In this document: one piece after another, positions 6,426 to 13,395 of the stretch
Numbering within the stretch: position 1 is the stretch's first letter
Layout of the letters: each line of letters opens with the position of its first letter
Assembly: GCA_937875035.1 (NCBI GenBank)
Contig: CALNCF010000445.1
Location: forward strand, 1-17,971
DNA length: 17,971 bases
Reading direction: 5' to 3'
DNA from: an uncultured Sphingobacteriaceae bacterium
Lineage (GTDB): Bacteria > Bacteroidota > Bacteroidia > Sphingobacteriales > Sphingobacteriaceae
Position numbers and translations under genes: made by a program
Notes under the pieces: model-generated
The model's database searches: none
What the model saw: only the letters and a program-made list of their open reading frames with translations
What the model was told of the DNA's origin: nothing

Positions 6426-7909
6426 TCCCGTATGATGACTTTCGATGTAGAAGTTATCAAACCATTATGATAGAACGGTATAGCGATCAATGCCTGGTAC
6501 TTACTTAAATCATGCCTATTGATCCAGGCATTCAATGGGCCTTCATTTTTTTTATCCGATAATTCTTCGATCCGGTTGGCATACCCTTTAGCTTGGGCAC
6601 CGTAAGCAAAAGCATCCAGTGTTTCAATCCCGGCAGCAAGCACGATCACGATGGTAGCCCATACCTTATGAGGCGTCTTCTTCATCCAGAAGAACAGCTT
6701 ATAAAATACAATCACATTAAAAATATAATAGAAGGCCCAGGCAAAGCGCCCCACCCCCCTCAACTGTTTATATAAGGATGCGTATTGATAAAGTTCTTTA
6801 CCTGTTTCACCCCAGAACGGAAAACCAAACGATAGCAGTAACCCAGCTGATGCTGTCCAGAAAAAAGCATTCAGGACTGTATTATCAGTCACATTCCATA
6901 CTAATTTCCATTGGTTTCCTGTTACTTTTTTGAGTATTGTCCATACTATCATAAAAAAACCGATCACAGCAGGCAGGCCAAGATAGCCTGTTCCCTCCCA
7001 GGATGTAGCTGCAGGTTTTATCAACGACTCGACAAAATGAGTATAAAACGTGTTAGAAGGAAAAAGGATGGCGGTAAAAGATGAAAAAGAAACAAAGAAG
7101 CCCCATGGAGCATTCGACCTTAATATAGACGGATCTACCAATGAAATGATTATGGTCATTATTAAATACGGCAGTATGATCTGCACAAAGAAATGCAGCG
7201 CATAATTCAGCACCTTTTTACGGCTCGCCCGCTCTTCGATCAGCATAAAGGCATAGAACAGGAAAGTGGTCAGTCCGAAGAAAGCGAAATAATACAAATG
7301 GGTAGATGACATCACATAGGTGTAGGTCATCAATATCAATGTTTTTACCCATGTCGGGCGCTCATAAAATATGATCACCAGGTAGATCAGCACCGGTAAG
7401 GCAAACACATAGCCCAGCGAATTATGACCCGGGAAACGGAACAGCTGTGGCGATACAAATGCGATCAGCGTAGCAAAAACAGCCGCATAGTACGAGCCTA
7501 CTTTCAGGTAGCGAAAAATAAGATATAAGAAAGCAGCGCCGATCAGCGGGGATATGATCACCGAAAAGTTGAAGATACCCACAGCGTAACCGGCAACGGG
7601 TATCACCGCATCCAGCTTTTGCAAGACGGTTGGCAATAAGGCCGGGTTTACACTAAAATAAAAGTTGTCGCCATATGGATACTGCATTCCTTTGGAATAA
7701 AAAGCGTCTGTATCCCATTGCGCGTGATACACCACGCTTGTATATGACTGGATGCCGTCGCCCCAGGGAGAAAAGTAGAAATTATTGATATCTGGTAGTA
7801 AATGACCGAAAAAGATAAAAAATAATACTGCCGACAGCCCTATCGTAAGAAGAAATCCCCTTTCGGTTAACAGGGAACGGGTATTCAATTTATCTTGTAA
7901 AACATTCAT
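6422..7909 (-). CDS. Multi-spanning GT-C-like membrane protein (probable N-terminal part of a larger protein)
   Basis: A 495-residue membrane protein. After the first helix (about 19-38) an extracytoplasmic loop carries FSPWGDGIQSYTSVVYHAQW (Asp51) and MQYPYGDNFYF at 75-85. That GDG...Y..H...GMxYPYG pattern is one I associate with large uncharacterised Bacteroidota membrane proteins of GT-C shape. About ten further helices follow, and a final soluble stretch breaks off after YQALIAIPFYHNG. The following gene starts within its stop codon (ATGA). Neighbours are scoB, 31 bases upstream on the same strand, and the GtrB-like enzyme downstream. The probable role, by context and shape only, is transfer of a sugar from a lipid carrier outside the inner membrane; this is an inference, with no named family confirmed. 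The start is the ATG at 7909; no Bacteroidota -7 box is visible in the short gap before it, so transcription may come from the scoAB promoter. Confidence 0.68.
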   Translation of the reverse strand: MNVLQDKLNTRSLLTERGFLLTIGLSAVLFFIFFGHLLPDINNFYFSPWGDGIQSYTSVVYHAQWDTDAFYSKGMQYPYGDNFYFSVNPALLPTVLQKLDAVIPVAGYAVGIFNFSVIISPLIGAAFLYLIFRYLKVGSYYAAVFATLIAFVSPQLFRFPGHNSLGYVFALPVLIYLVIIFYERPTWVKTLILMTYTYVMSSTHLYYFAFFGLTTFLFYAFMLIEERASRKKVLNYALHFFVQIILPYLIMTIIISLVDPSILRSNAPWGFFVSFSSFTAILFPSNTFYTHFVESLIKPAATSWEGTGYLGLPAVIGFFMIVWTILKKVTGNQWKLVWNVTDNTVLNAFFWTASAGLLLSFGFPFWGETGKELYQYASLYKQLRGVGRFAWAFYYIFNVIVFYKLFFWMKKTPHKVWATIVIVLAAGIETLDAFAYGAQAKGYANRIEELSDKKNEGPLNAWINRHDLSKYQALIAIPFYHNGLITSTSKVIIRE

Positions 7910-7940
7910 ATTTTAATTTTTATATCCTTTATGTTGTTCC

Positions 7941-8600
7941 TTATTCAATCACCATCTCCGGCACATCGCCTTCAATCACCAGCTTACCGGCAGTAGCATT
8001 TTTAATTTCTTCCACGCTCACACCCGGAGCGCGTTCCAGCAAACGAAAACCACCTTCAGGCAATACATCCAGCACGGCAAGCTCGGTAACGATCTTCTTC
8101 ACACATTTTACTCCGGTCAGCGGCAGCGAGCAGGCCCTCAGGAGCTTGGACTCCCCCGCTTTGTTCACATGCTGCATGGCCACGATAATGTTCTGTGCGG
8201 AAGCCACTAAATCCATCGCTCCACCCATGCCCTTTACCATTTTACCCGGGATCTTCCAGTTGGCAATGTCGCCGTTCTCAGAAACCTCCATGGCACCTAA
8301 TATGGTCAGGTGCACCTTTTGCGCCCGGATCATACCGAAGCTCAGGGCCGAATCGAAAATAGCCGATCCGGGTAAGGTCGTGATCGTTTGCTTGCCTGCA
8401 TTGATGAGGTCGGCATCCTCTTCGCCTTCAAAGGGAAATGGCCCCATACCCAGCAAACCGTTCTCCGATTGCAGTACCACATGGATACCCTGCGGGATGT
8501 AATTCGCTACCAGTGTAGGGATCCCGATACCAAGGTTTACATACATTCCGTCTTTTACTTCACGGGCGATGCGTTTCGCGATGCCTGTTTTATCTAACAT
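7941..8600 (-). CDS. scoB: 3-oxoacid CoA-transferase subunit B
   Basis: A 219-residue beta subunit of the succinyl-CoA:3-ketoacid CoA-transferase family, which swaps CoA between succinyl-CoA and acetoacetate (or a related acid) through a glutamyl-CoA intermediate. The catalytic Glu46 sits in QSENGLLGMGPFP (44-56), the hallmark of this subunit. Other family segments are DGMYVNLGIGIPTLVANYIP near the start, INAGKQTITTLPGSAIFDSALSFGMIR in the middle, the KMVKGMGGAMDL loop, and GVKCVKKIVTELAVLDV near the end. Length is normal and no key residue is missing. It follows scoA by 64 bases on the same strand; the gap holds a strong stem-loop. Exact substrate preference (succinyl-CoA versus acetate- or butyrate-CoA partner) is not readable; the SCOT-type B subunit is the best match. 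Confidence 0.94.
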   Translation of the reverse strand: MLDKTGIAKRIAREVKDGMYVNLGIGIPTLVANYIPQGIHVVLQSENGLLGMGPFPFEGEEDADLINAGKQTITTLPGSAIFDSALSFGMIRAQKVHLTILGAMEVSENGDIANWKIPGKMVKGMGGAMDLVASAQNIIVAMQHVNKAGESKLLRACSLPLTGVKCVKKIVTELAVLDVLPEGGFRLLERAPGVSVEEIKNATAGKLVIEGDVPEMVIE

Positions 8601-8644
8601 GCTTTTCTATTTGATAAGGTGATTTGATCTTCAGTTAATTGCAG

Positions 8645-8666
8645 AGGAGATACGATCTCCTTTTTT
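8645..8666. terminator. Stem-loop with T-run between scoA and scoB (terminator-shaped on the plus strand)
   Basis: Perfect 7-bp stem AGGAGAT / ATCTCCT around an ACG loop (8645-8661), with a run of six T at 8661-8666 on the plus strand. This has the shape of an intrinsic terminator for plus-strand transcription, although the coding genes here are on the minus strand. Read on the minus strand it is a hairpin right after the scoA stop, preceded by A's and lacking a T-tract. It could block antisense transcription, or act on the scoA-scoB mRNA as a processing or stability element. Function is inferred from structure only. Confidence 0.45.
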
Positions 8667-9363
8667 ATGAGCGCGTACGCACGGTTCGTTGCTCAATGCG
8701 CTTCTCATAATCCTTGCCCTCAAAAATGCGGTGCACATAAATGCCCGGGGTATGGATCTGGTCAGGATCGAGCTCGCCGACCGGAACCAGATGCTCCACT
8801 TCGGCAATGGTGATCTTCCCGGCCATGGCCATCACGGGATTAAAGTTACGCGCGGTAGAACGGTATACCAGGTTCCCCATGGTATCCCCTTTCCAGGCTT
8901 TCACAATGGCGAAATCCGCATCGAAGGCATACTCCATTAAATAATCTTTTCCATGGAAGTTACGAACCTCCTTGCCTTCCGCTACTTCGGTTCCCACACC
9001 TGCCGGTGTAAAGATGGCCGGCATGCCATAGCCGGCAGCCATACAGCGGGTAGCAAGGGTTCCCTGAGGGATCAGCTCCACTTCCAGCTCGCCACTTAAG
9101 AGTTGGCGTTCGAATTCCGCATTCTCCCCAACATAGGAAGCGATCATCTTCTTCACCTGGCGCTGCTGAAGCATCAGCCCGATCCCGAAATCGTCCACTC
9201 CGGCATTATTCGAAATACAGGTCAGGTCTTGCACCTTTTTGCGCACCAGCGCGTTAATGCTGTTCTCGGGGATGCCGCACAAGCCGAATCCACCCAGCAT
9301 TAGGGTCATTCCGTTCTCAATATCTCTGATAGCCTCATCGGCATTTTGAACTACTTTATTCAT
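8665..9363 (-). CDS. scoA: 3-oxoacid CoA-transferase subunit A
   Basis: A 232-residue alpha subunit partner of scoB. It shows the family-I CoA-transferase glycine motif GGFGLCGIPE at 24-33, then LTCISNNAGVDDFGIGLML, the KKMIASYVGEN strand, a LIPQGTLATRCMAAGYGMPAIFTPAGVGT stretch, and a GNLVYRSTARNFNPVMAMA segment near the end, as in known ScoA/AtoD-type subunits. With scoB it forms the enzyme that moves CoA between succinyl-CoA and acetoacetate, linking ketone-body or amino-acid-derived acids to acetyl-CoA in the cytoplasm. It is the first gene of a minus-strand run that continues without a visible stop signal into the glycosylation genes. The 105-base region before its ATG is shared with the divergent amidase gene; a TATTTTAG (minus strand, 9385-9392) is only a near match to the Bacteroidota -7 box. 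Confidence 0.94.
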   Translation of the reverse strand: MNKVVQNADEAIRDIENGMTLMLGGFGLCGIPENSINALVRKKVQDLTCISNNAGVDDFGIGLMLQQRQVKKMIASYVGENAEFERQLLSGELEVELIPQGTLATRCMAAGYGMPAIFTPAGVGTEVAEGKEVRNFHGKDYLMEYAFDADFAIVKAWKGDTMGNLVYRSTARNFNPVMAMAGKITIAEVEHLVPVGELDPDQIHTPGIYVHRIFEGKDYEKRIEQRTVRTRS

Positions 9364-9427
9364 ACATTAAAATCATTTCCGCGACTAAAATAAACCTTAT
9401 TACCTGATTAAAAAACCAATGTGTGCA

Positions 9428-9462
9428 TTTTGGCTGTATTGTTAAGAAAGTTCGTAAATTCG
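9428..9462 (+). promoter_or_regulatory. Weak candidate promoter for the secreted amidase
   Basis: TTTTG at 9428-9432 and TAAATTCG at 9455-9462, 22 bases apart, approximate the Bacteroidota -33 TTTG and -7 TAnnTTTG elements. One position of the -7 box is off (C for T). The ATG lies six bases beyond, so the leader would be absent or extremely short. If correct, this also argues against the in-frame GTG at 9421 as start, because that codon would lie upstream of the promoter. Confidence 0.3.
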
Positions 9463-9468
9463 TGTACT

Positions 9469-10794
9469 ATGAATAAAACACCGATCCTGCTTTCCATCCT
9501 GCTCCTGGCTGTCTTGCCCGTATTTGCACAGGAAAGCGAAATACATACCCTGGAACAGAACGGAAAATTCTATAAAGCCGTCGAATTCGAAGTAAAGCCG
9601 AATACCTTTTATACCTCCATCGACCCGCAGTTTAAAGCAAGTAGTCTCACTTTCGAAACCAGGCTATCCAATACCCTGCATCGTGCCTATGTACTTTTAG
9701 GCGGCACGCAGCGCTTCGACCTGAAGAAAGACGATCACAATACCGATGCGTTGCAGGAAAATGCGGCGCGTAACAGCAACCAGTCGAGCGAGCTGTACCT
9801 TTCCAGCGATGAGTTTTCATTCTTCAGTTTCTTTAGCGGGGATATCAGCGGCACCGTACGCGTCAACCTGATGTATGCCCCTCCGCTGAAGATCGACAAG
9901 AATACTTCCTCAAAAAAAAAAGACCTGACCGATTGTTCTGTAAAACCAGAAAGCATTGATCAGAGCATCTGGCGGCAGGGATTGCCCGACCCTAAAGGTA
10001 CCCCGCAGGAGACACAGGTAAAGCATGTGATCCTTCATCATGCGGCCGGCTCTAACACCGAAACCGATTATACCAAGGTAGTCCGTAATTATTACCTGCT
10101 ACACACGGAATCCAATGGCTGGGACGATATCGGCTATAATTTCCTCGTGGCGCAGGATGGCACCATATACGATGGCCGGGATGGCCGCGGGATCTGCGAA
10201 GACGATAACGTGCTTGGCGCGCATATGTGTGCCCGCAATGTAACAACCATGGGTATCTGCCTTTTAGGAAATTACGATGTAGCCAATGTATTCCCGACCG
10301 ATACCTCCCTGCTTTCCGTAGAGAAGCTGGTTACCTGGAAGCTTCATAAGGAAGGCCTGAACGCTTTCGACAGCTCCTTACACCCTACTGCCGGGATGCT
10401 GGGCACCATCGCCGGGCACCGCGACGGCTGTAACGCCGGGTATACCGAATGCCCCGGAGAAAATTATTACCAGGAGATCTATGCACGGGTAAAGCCGGAT
10501 GTTGACAGCATGCTGCGCAACTGCATGCCCCTGGGAGTAAACCAGGCGGACGCCGCAATGCAGGCCACGATCTACCCGAATCCTGCCAGCAATTACTTCG
10601 ACCTGGAGCTGCACAGCACCGCCGACCGCCTCGAAATATTCGATGCAAGCGGGAAGATCGTACTGCGAAGCGCCCTGACTTCCGAGCATATACAGCGCAT
10701 CAGCACAAGCGGGTTAAGCGCCGGTGTCTATTGGGTGAAGGTATATGATAAACAAGCGTTTAAGGCGATCAGGCTGCTCGTTTCCGAAAAGTAG
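9469..10794 (+). CDS. Secreted N-acetylmuramoyl-L-alanine amidase (PGRP/Amidase_2) with T9SS sorting domain
   Basis: A 441-residue exported protein; the ATG at 9469 is chosen because it opens a clean signal peptide (MNKTPILLSILLLAVLPVFAQ), while the upstream in-frame GTG at 9421 would bury it. Domains: signal 1-21; an unrecognised, probably beta-rich domain about 22-145; a Lys/Ser linker; and an Amidase_2/PGRP domain from about 180 to 345. Zn-ligand candidates are the His190/His191 pair in HVILHHAAGS, His317 in AGHRDG and Cys328 in TECPG, with the conserved Tyr of DIGYNFLV. These amidases cut the bond between MurNAc and L-Ala in peptidoglycan. The C-terminus (about 366-441) is a type A T9SS sorting domain: YPNPASNYFDL, LEIFDASGKIV, LSAGVYWVKV. 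It should cross the outer membrane, so foreign peptidoglycan is a possible substrate (inference). A run of ten A at 9912-9921 lies in the linker before the catalytic domain. Confidence 0.92.
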   Translation: MNKTPILLSILLLAVLPVFAQESEIHTLEQNGKFYKAVEFEVKPNTFYTSIDPQFKASSLTFETRLSNTLHRAYVLLGGTQRFDLKKDDHNTDALQENAARNSNQSSELYLSSDEFSFFSFFSGDISGTVRVNLMYAPPLKIDKNTSSKKKDLTDCSVKPESIDQSIWRQGLPDPKGTPQETQVKHVILHHAAGSNTETDYTKVVRNYYLLHTESNGWDDIGYNFLVAQDGTIYDGRDGRGICEDDNVLGAHMCARNVTTMGICLLGNYDVANVFPTDTSLLSVEKLVTWKLHKEGLNAFDSSLHPTAGMLGTIAGHRDGCNAGYTECPGENYYQEIYARVKPDVDSMLRNCMPLGVNQADAAMQATIYPNPASNYFDLELHSTADRLEIFDASGKIVLRSALTSEHIQRISTSGLSAGVYWVKVYDKQAFKAIRLLVSEK

Positions 10795-10823
10795 ATTTTA
10801 TTTTTAATTAATCTAAATAAGAC

Positions 10824-10831
10824 TACCTTTG
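10824..10831 (+). promoter_or_regulatory. Bacteroidota -7 promoter box ahead of the 55-residue small protein
   Basis: TACCTTTG matches the Bacteroidota -7 consensus TAnnTTTG exactly. The ATG of the small gene begins eight bases after it, so the transcript would be almost leaderless. The upstream stretch is AT-rich but no clear TTTG -33 element is seen at the usual distance. The box supports the small frame being a real gene. Confidence 0.5.
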
Positions 10832-10839
10832 TCCCCATC

Positions 10840-11007
10840 ATGGAGGATAAAGAGTTCTTATTGACTGTAACAGAGAGCCGTAACCTGTTGCCTACCGACC
10901 CGGAGCAATGGAAAGGCTTAAGCGCGCAGTTCCTCGAATCCTGCTTTAAGAAATGTTGTAAGAAACATAAAAAAGGGAAGCGTTGCAAGAAATGCCCCGG
11001 CAGGTAA
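10840..11007 (+). CDS. Small Cys/Lys-rich protein, 55 residues
   Basis: A short frame from ATG 10840 to TAA 11007. The first 34 residues are ordinary and mildly acidic (MEDKEFLLTVTESRNLLP...). The C-terminal 21 are strikingly basic and cysteine-rich: five Cys at 35, 39, 40, 49 and 52 among about ten Lys, in the pattern CxxxCC-x8-CxxCP. There is no signal peptide or membrane segment. The paired cysteines could bind a metal ion (Zn or Fe) or nucleic acid; this is inference. Support for being real: an exact Bacteroidota -7 box eight bases before the ATG, neat packing between the amidase and the convergent mutS2 (six bases to the mutS2 stop), and a start-to-stop sequence of convincing composition. 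I have a loose recollection of similar short Cys/Lys tails in Bacteroidota hypothetical proteins but cannot name a family. Confidence 0.6.
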   Translation: MEDKEFLLTVTESRNLLPTDPEQWKGLSAQFLESCFKKCCKKHKKGKRCKKCPGR

Positions 11008-11013
11008 TTTTGC

Positions 11014-13395
11014 TTAACGAAGCTTTACAAGGGTGATCCCATCCCCGCCAAATTCCACATGCTCATCTTCCAGGCTCTCCACTTCCGAGTATTTTCTCAG
11101 GTATTCCCTTAGGAGCTTACGCAGAATGCCATCGCCCTTGCCATGCAGGATACGCAGGTTGGTATAGCCCAGCATCATGGCCTGATCAATAAAACGGTCG
11201 ATCTCGGTAATAGCCTCATCAGCCCGTTTTCCGCGCAGGTCGATCTGCGGACTAAAATCTACCGAGCCCGATACCCGGTTGTACAGCCCCACCGTATTCT
11301 TATTCTCTTTCAGCGCTGACGGCTTAGTGGCCGGTTCCAGTCGTTCCATCTTCACCACCGAACGGATATCACCGATGGCCAGCTCCACGTTTGCTTTCTG
11401 TATGGATAATACCTGCCCCACGGTACCGCTGTCCTTGATGCGTACCCAGCTCCCTTCGGCAATGGTATCGGGAACTGTTTTCTTAATTTCTTTGGATGGA
11501 GCCGCTTTCGGTTCCTTTATGGTCAGTTGTTCTGAATGGATACGGACCTGCTCCCTTGCCTTGCGCGTGATCTCCTTGTCCGCCTGCGAGCTTTTAATAT
11601 CGGAGATCGTATTTTCGATCAGCTTGTTCGCCTGGGAGATAATGCTCTTCGCCTCGGCTTTCGCATCGTTGATGATCTTTTTCTTATTCTCTTCGAGAAA
11701 AGCTTTCAGGGTATCGGCTTCTTCCTTCACCTTGCTCAGTTGCGCGTTCTTGCGCTCCATCTCCGCCTTCATATCGCCGATCAGCTTCTGATCCCTTTCC
11801 AGGTCGACCAGCAAGGTATCCACTTTTTTCTGCTCATGCCCGATCTTCTGTTTGGCCAGCTTCAGTACTTTCTCCGGGAGCCCGATCTTCCGGGCGATCT
11901 CGAAGGCGTACGAGCTTCCCGGCTTACCGATCTCGAGCCGGTATAAAGGCAGGAGCTGCACGGTATCGAAGAGCATCGACGCGTTCACAATACCCTCGGT
12001 ATGATTGGCGAATATCTTCAGGTTGGAATAATGGGTAGTGATCACTCCCCGGCTTTTCTTCTGATTCAGCACTTCCAGCACTGCTTCGGCGATCGGCCCG
12101 CCGAACTTAGGGTCCGTACCCGTTCCAAACTCATCGATAAGCACAAGCGTTGAGCCGTTGGCAAAATCCACGAAGTATTTCATGTGCGACAAGTGCGCGC
12201 TGTACGTGCTCAGGTCGCTTTCGAGCGACTGATCATCACCGATATCAACGAAAAGATTCTTGAAGATGCCGAACTCCGAATACTGGCTGCATGGAACCAG
12301 CAAACCATTCTGCAGCATCATCTGTAAAAGACCGATCGTTTTTAAGCAAACGGATTTACCCCCGGCGTTCGGACCGGAAACCACGATAATGCGCTGCGTT
12401 TCATCGATCGTCGCATCCAGCGGAACCACCTGCTTGTTCAATGCCTTAAAGTTGAGGAACAGGATCGGGTGCTTTCCTTTATAGATCTTCAGGGATGCTT
12501 CTTTTTTGAGGATAGGATTCTCTGCGTCCATGCGCAGGGCCAGGCGTGCTTTCGCACGGATAAAGTCGATGATGGACAATACCTGGTGATAGCTTAGCAG
12601 CAGGGGTAAATGCGGGCGTAGCTCATCTGTAAGAGCCGTCAGGATACGAACGATCTCCCGGCGTTTTTCATACTCCAGGTCGCGGATACGGTTGTTCAGC
12701 TCGAACACTTCCGCAGGCTCCATAAAAACGGTCTGCCCGGTAGATGATTCATCGAGGATCACTCCTTTTACCTTACGCTTGTATTCGGCCAGCACGGGGA
12801 TCGCCATACGACCGTCGCGTACGGTCAGCTGTCCTTCGCCGGTATAGCCCTCTGCCTGTAAGGCTTTAAACAGCTGCTGGATGCGCTTGCGCGCGTCGGC
12901 CTCATACGAAGCGATATCCGAAAGGATCGAGGCAAGCTCTTTTGATGCCGTGCTGCGGATGCGCCCTTTCGGATCGATCACCCGGTCGATCATCTTTAAG
13001 ATCGACTGATCGGTATGCAGGTTTTCAAATATGGTCTCAATATTCGGATACAGGCCTTCCTGTTCCTTAAAGAAATTCACACAGGCAAACACCGTCTGCA
13101 GGGTGAGCGCTACCTTGAAGAAATCATCTTCCGGCAAAAACGTACCCTCTACCCTCACCCGGCTCAAAATACTTTTCAGGTCATGGTAATGATCGGAAGG
13201 GAACTGCCGGCCCGATTCCAGGATCTGCTTGAATTCGGCCGTCTGGTCGAGCAGCTTTTTCAGCAGATCGTAGTTCGCGATAAACTGCATCCGGTCTACC
13301 ATGGTACGCCCCATGGTGCTCAGGCACTCCTGCCGGAGCAGTTCCTTTACCTCATCGAAACCTAACTTCGCGGATATATGCTCGGGAAATAACAT
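11014..13395 (-). CDS. mutS2: MutS2 family ATPase/endonuclease with Smr domain
   Basis: A 793-residue MutS2, typical length. In order: N-terminal core and clamp helices (about 1-300), an ATPase domain with Walker A GPNAGGKS at 341-348 (Lys347) and Walker B TLVLIDEFGTGTDP with Asp421-Glu422, then a long charged coiled coil at about 515-625 (rich in Lys/Glu/Ala). A small beta domain (GSWVRIKDSGTVGQV) follows at about 645-690, and the Smr nuclease domain at about 715-793, with IDLRG at 718-722 and LHGKGDGILR around His751. MutS2 lacks the mismatch-binding domain of MutS; characterised members restrain homologous recombination or rescue collided ribosomes by acting through the ATPase and Smr parts. 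It overlaps the end of the DUF4296 lipoprotein gene by one base (TAATG), indicating translational coupling. It ends six bases from the convergent small gene. All expected motifs are intact. Confidence 0.96.
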   Translation of the reverse strand: MLFPEHISAKLGFDEVKELLRQECLSTMGRTMVDRMQFIANYDLLKKLLDQTAEFKQILESGRQFPSDHYHDLKSILSRVRVEGTFLPEDDFFKVALTLQTVFACVNFFKEQEGLYPNIETIFENLHTDQSILKMIDRVIDPKGRIRSTASKELASILSDIASYEADARKRIQQLFKALQAEGYTGEGQLTVRDGRMAIPVLAEYKRKVKGVILDESSTGQTVFMEPAEVFELNNRIRDLEYEKRREIVRILTALTDELRPHLPLLLSYHQVLSIIDFIRAKARLALRMDAENPILKKEASLKIYKGKHPILFLNFKALNKQVVPLDATIDETQRIIVVSGPNAGGKSVCLKTIGLLQMMLQNGLLVPCSQYSEFGIFKNLFVDIGDDQSLESDLSTYSAHLSHMKYFVDFANGSTLVLIDEFGTGTDPKFGGPIAEAVLEVLNQKKSRGVITTHYSNLKIFANHTEGIVNASMLFDTVQLLPLYRLEIGKPGSSYAFEIARKIGLPEKVLKLAKQKIGHEQKKVDTLLVDLERDQKLIGDMKAEMERKNAQLSKVKEEADTLKAFLEENKKKIINDAKAEAKSIISQANKLIENTISDIKSSQADKEITRKAREQVRIHSEQLTIKEPKAAPSKEIKKTVPDTIAEGSWVRIKDSGTVGQVLSIQKANVELAIGDIRSVVKMERLEPATKPSALKENKNTVGLYNRVSGSVDFSPQIDLRGKRADEAITEIDRFIDQAMMLGYTNLRILHGKGDGILRKLLREYLRKYSEVESLEDEHVEFGGDGITLVKLR

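Noticed and set aside
10794..10817. TAGATT/AATCTA inverted repeat after the amidase as a terminator
   Set aside because: Stem is only six AT-rich pairs with a long loop and no following T-tract; too weak to call.
11279..11946. Plus-strand open frames of 170 and 136 codons over the mutS2 coiled coil
   Set aside because: Long antisense frames are expected opposite Lys/Glu/Ala-rich coding sequence; low-complexity Ser/Phe/Leu translation and no start signals.
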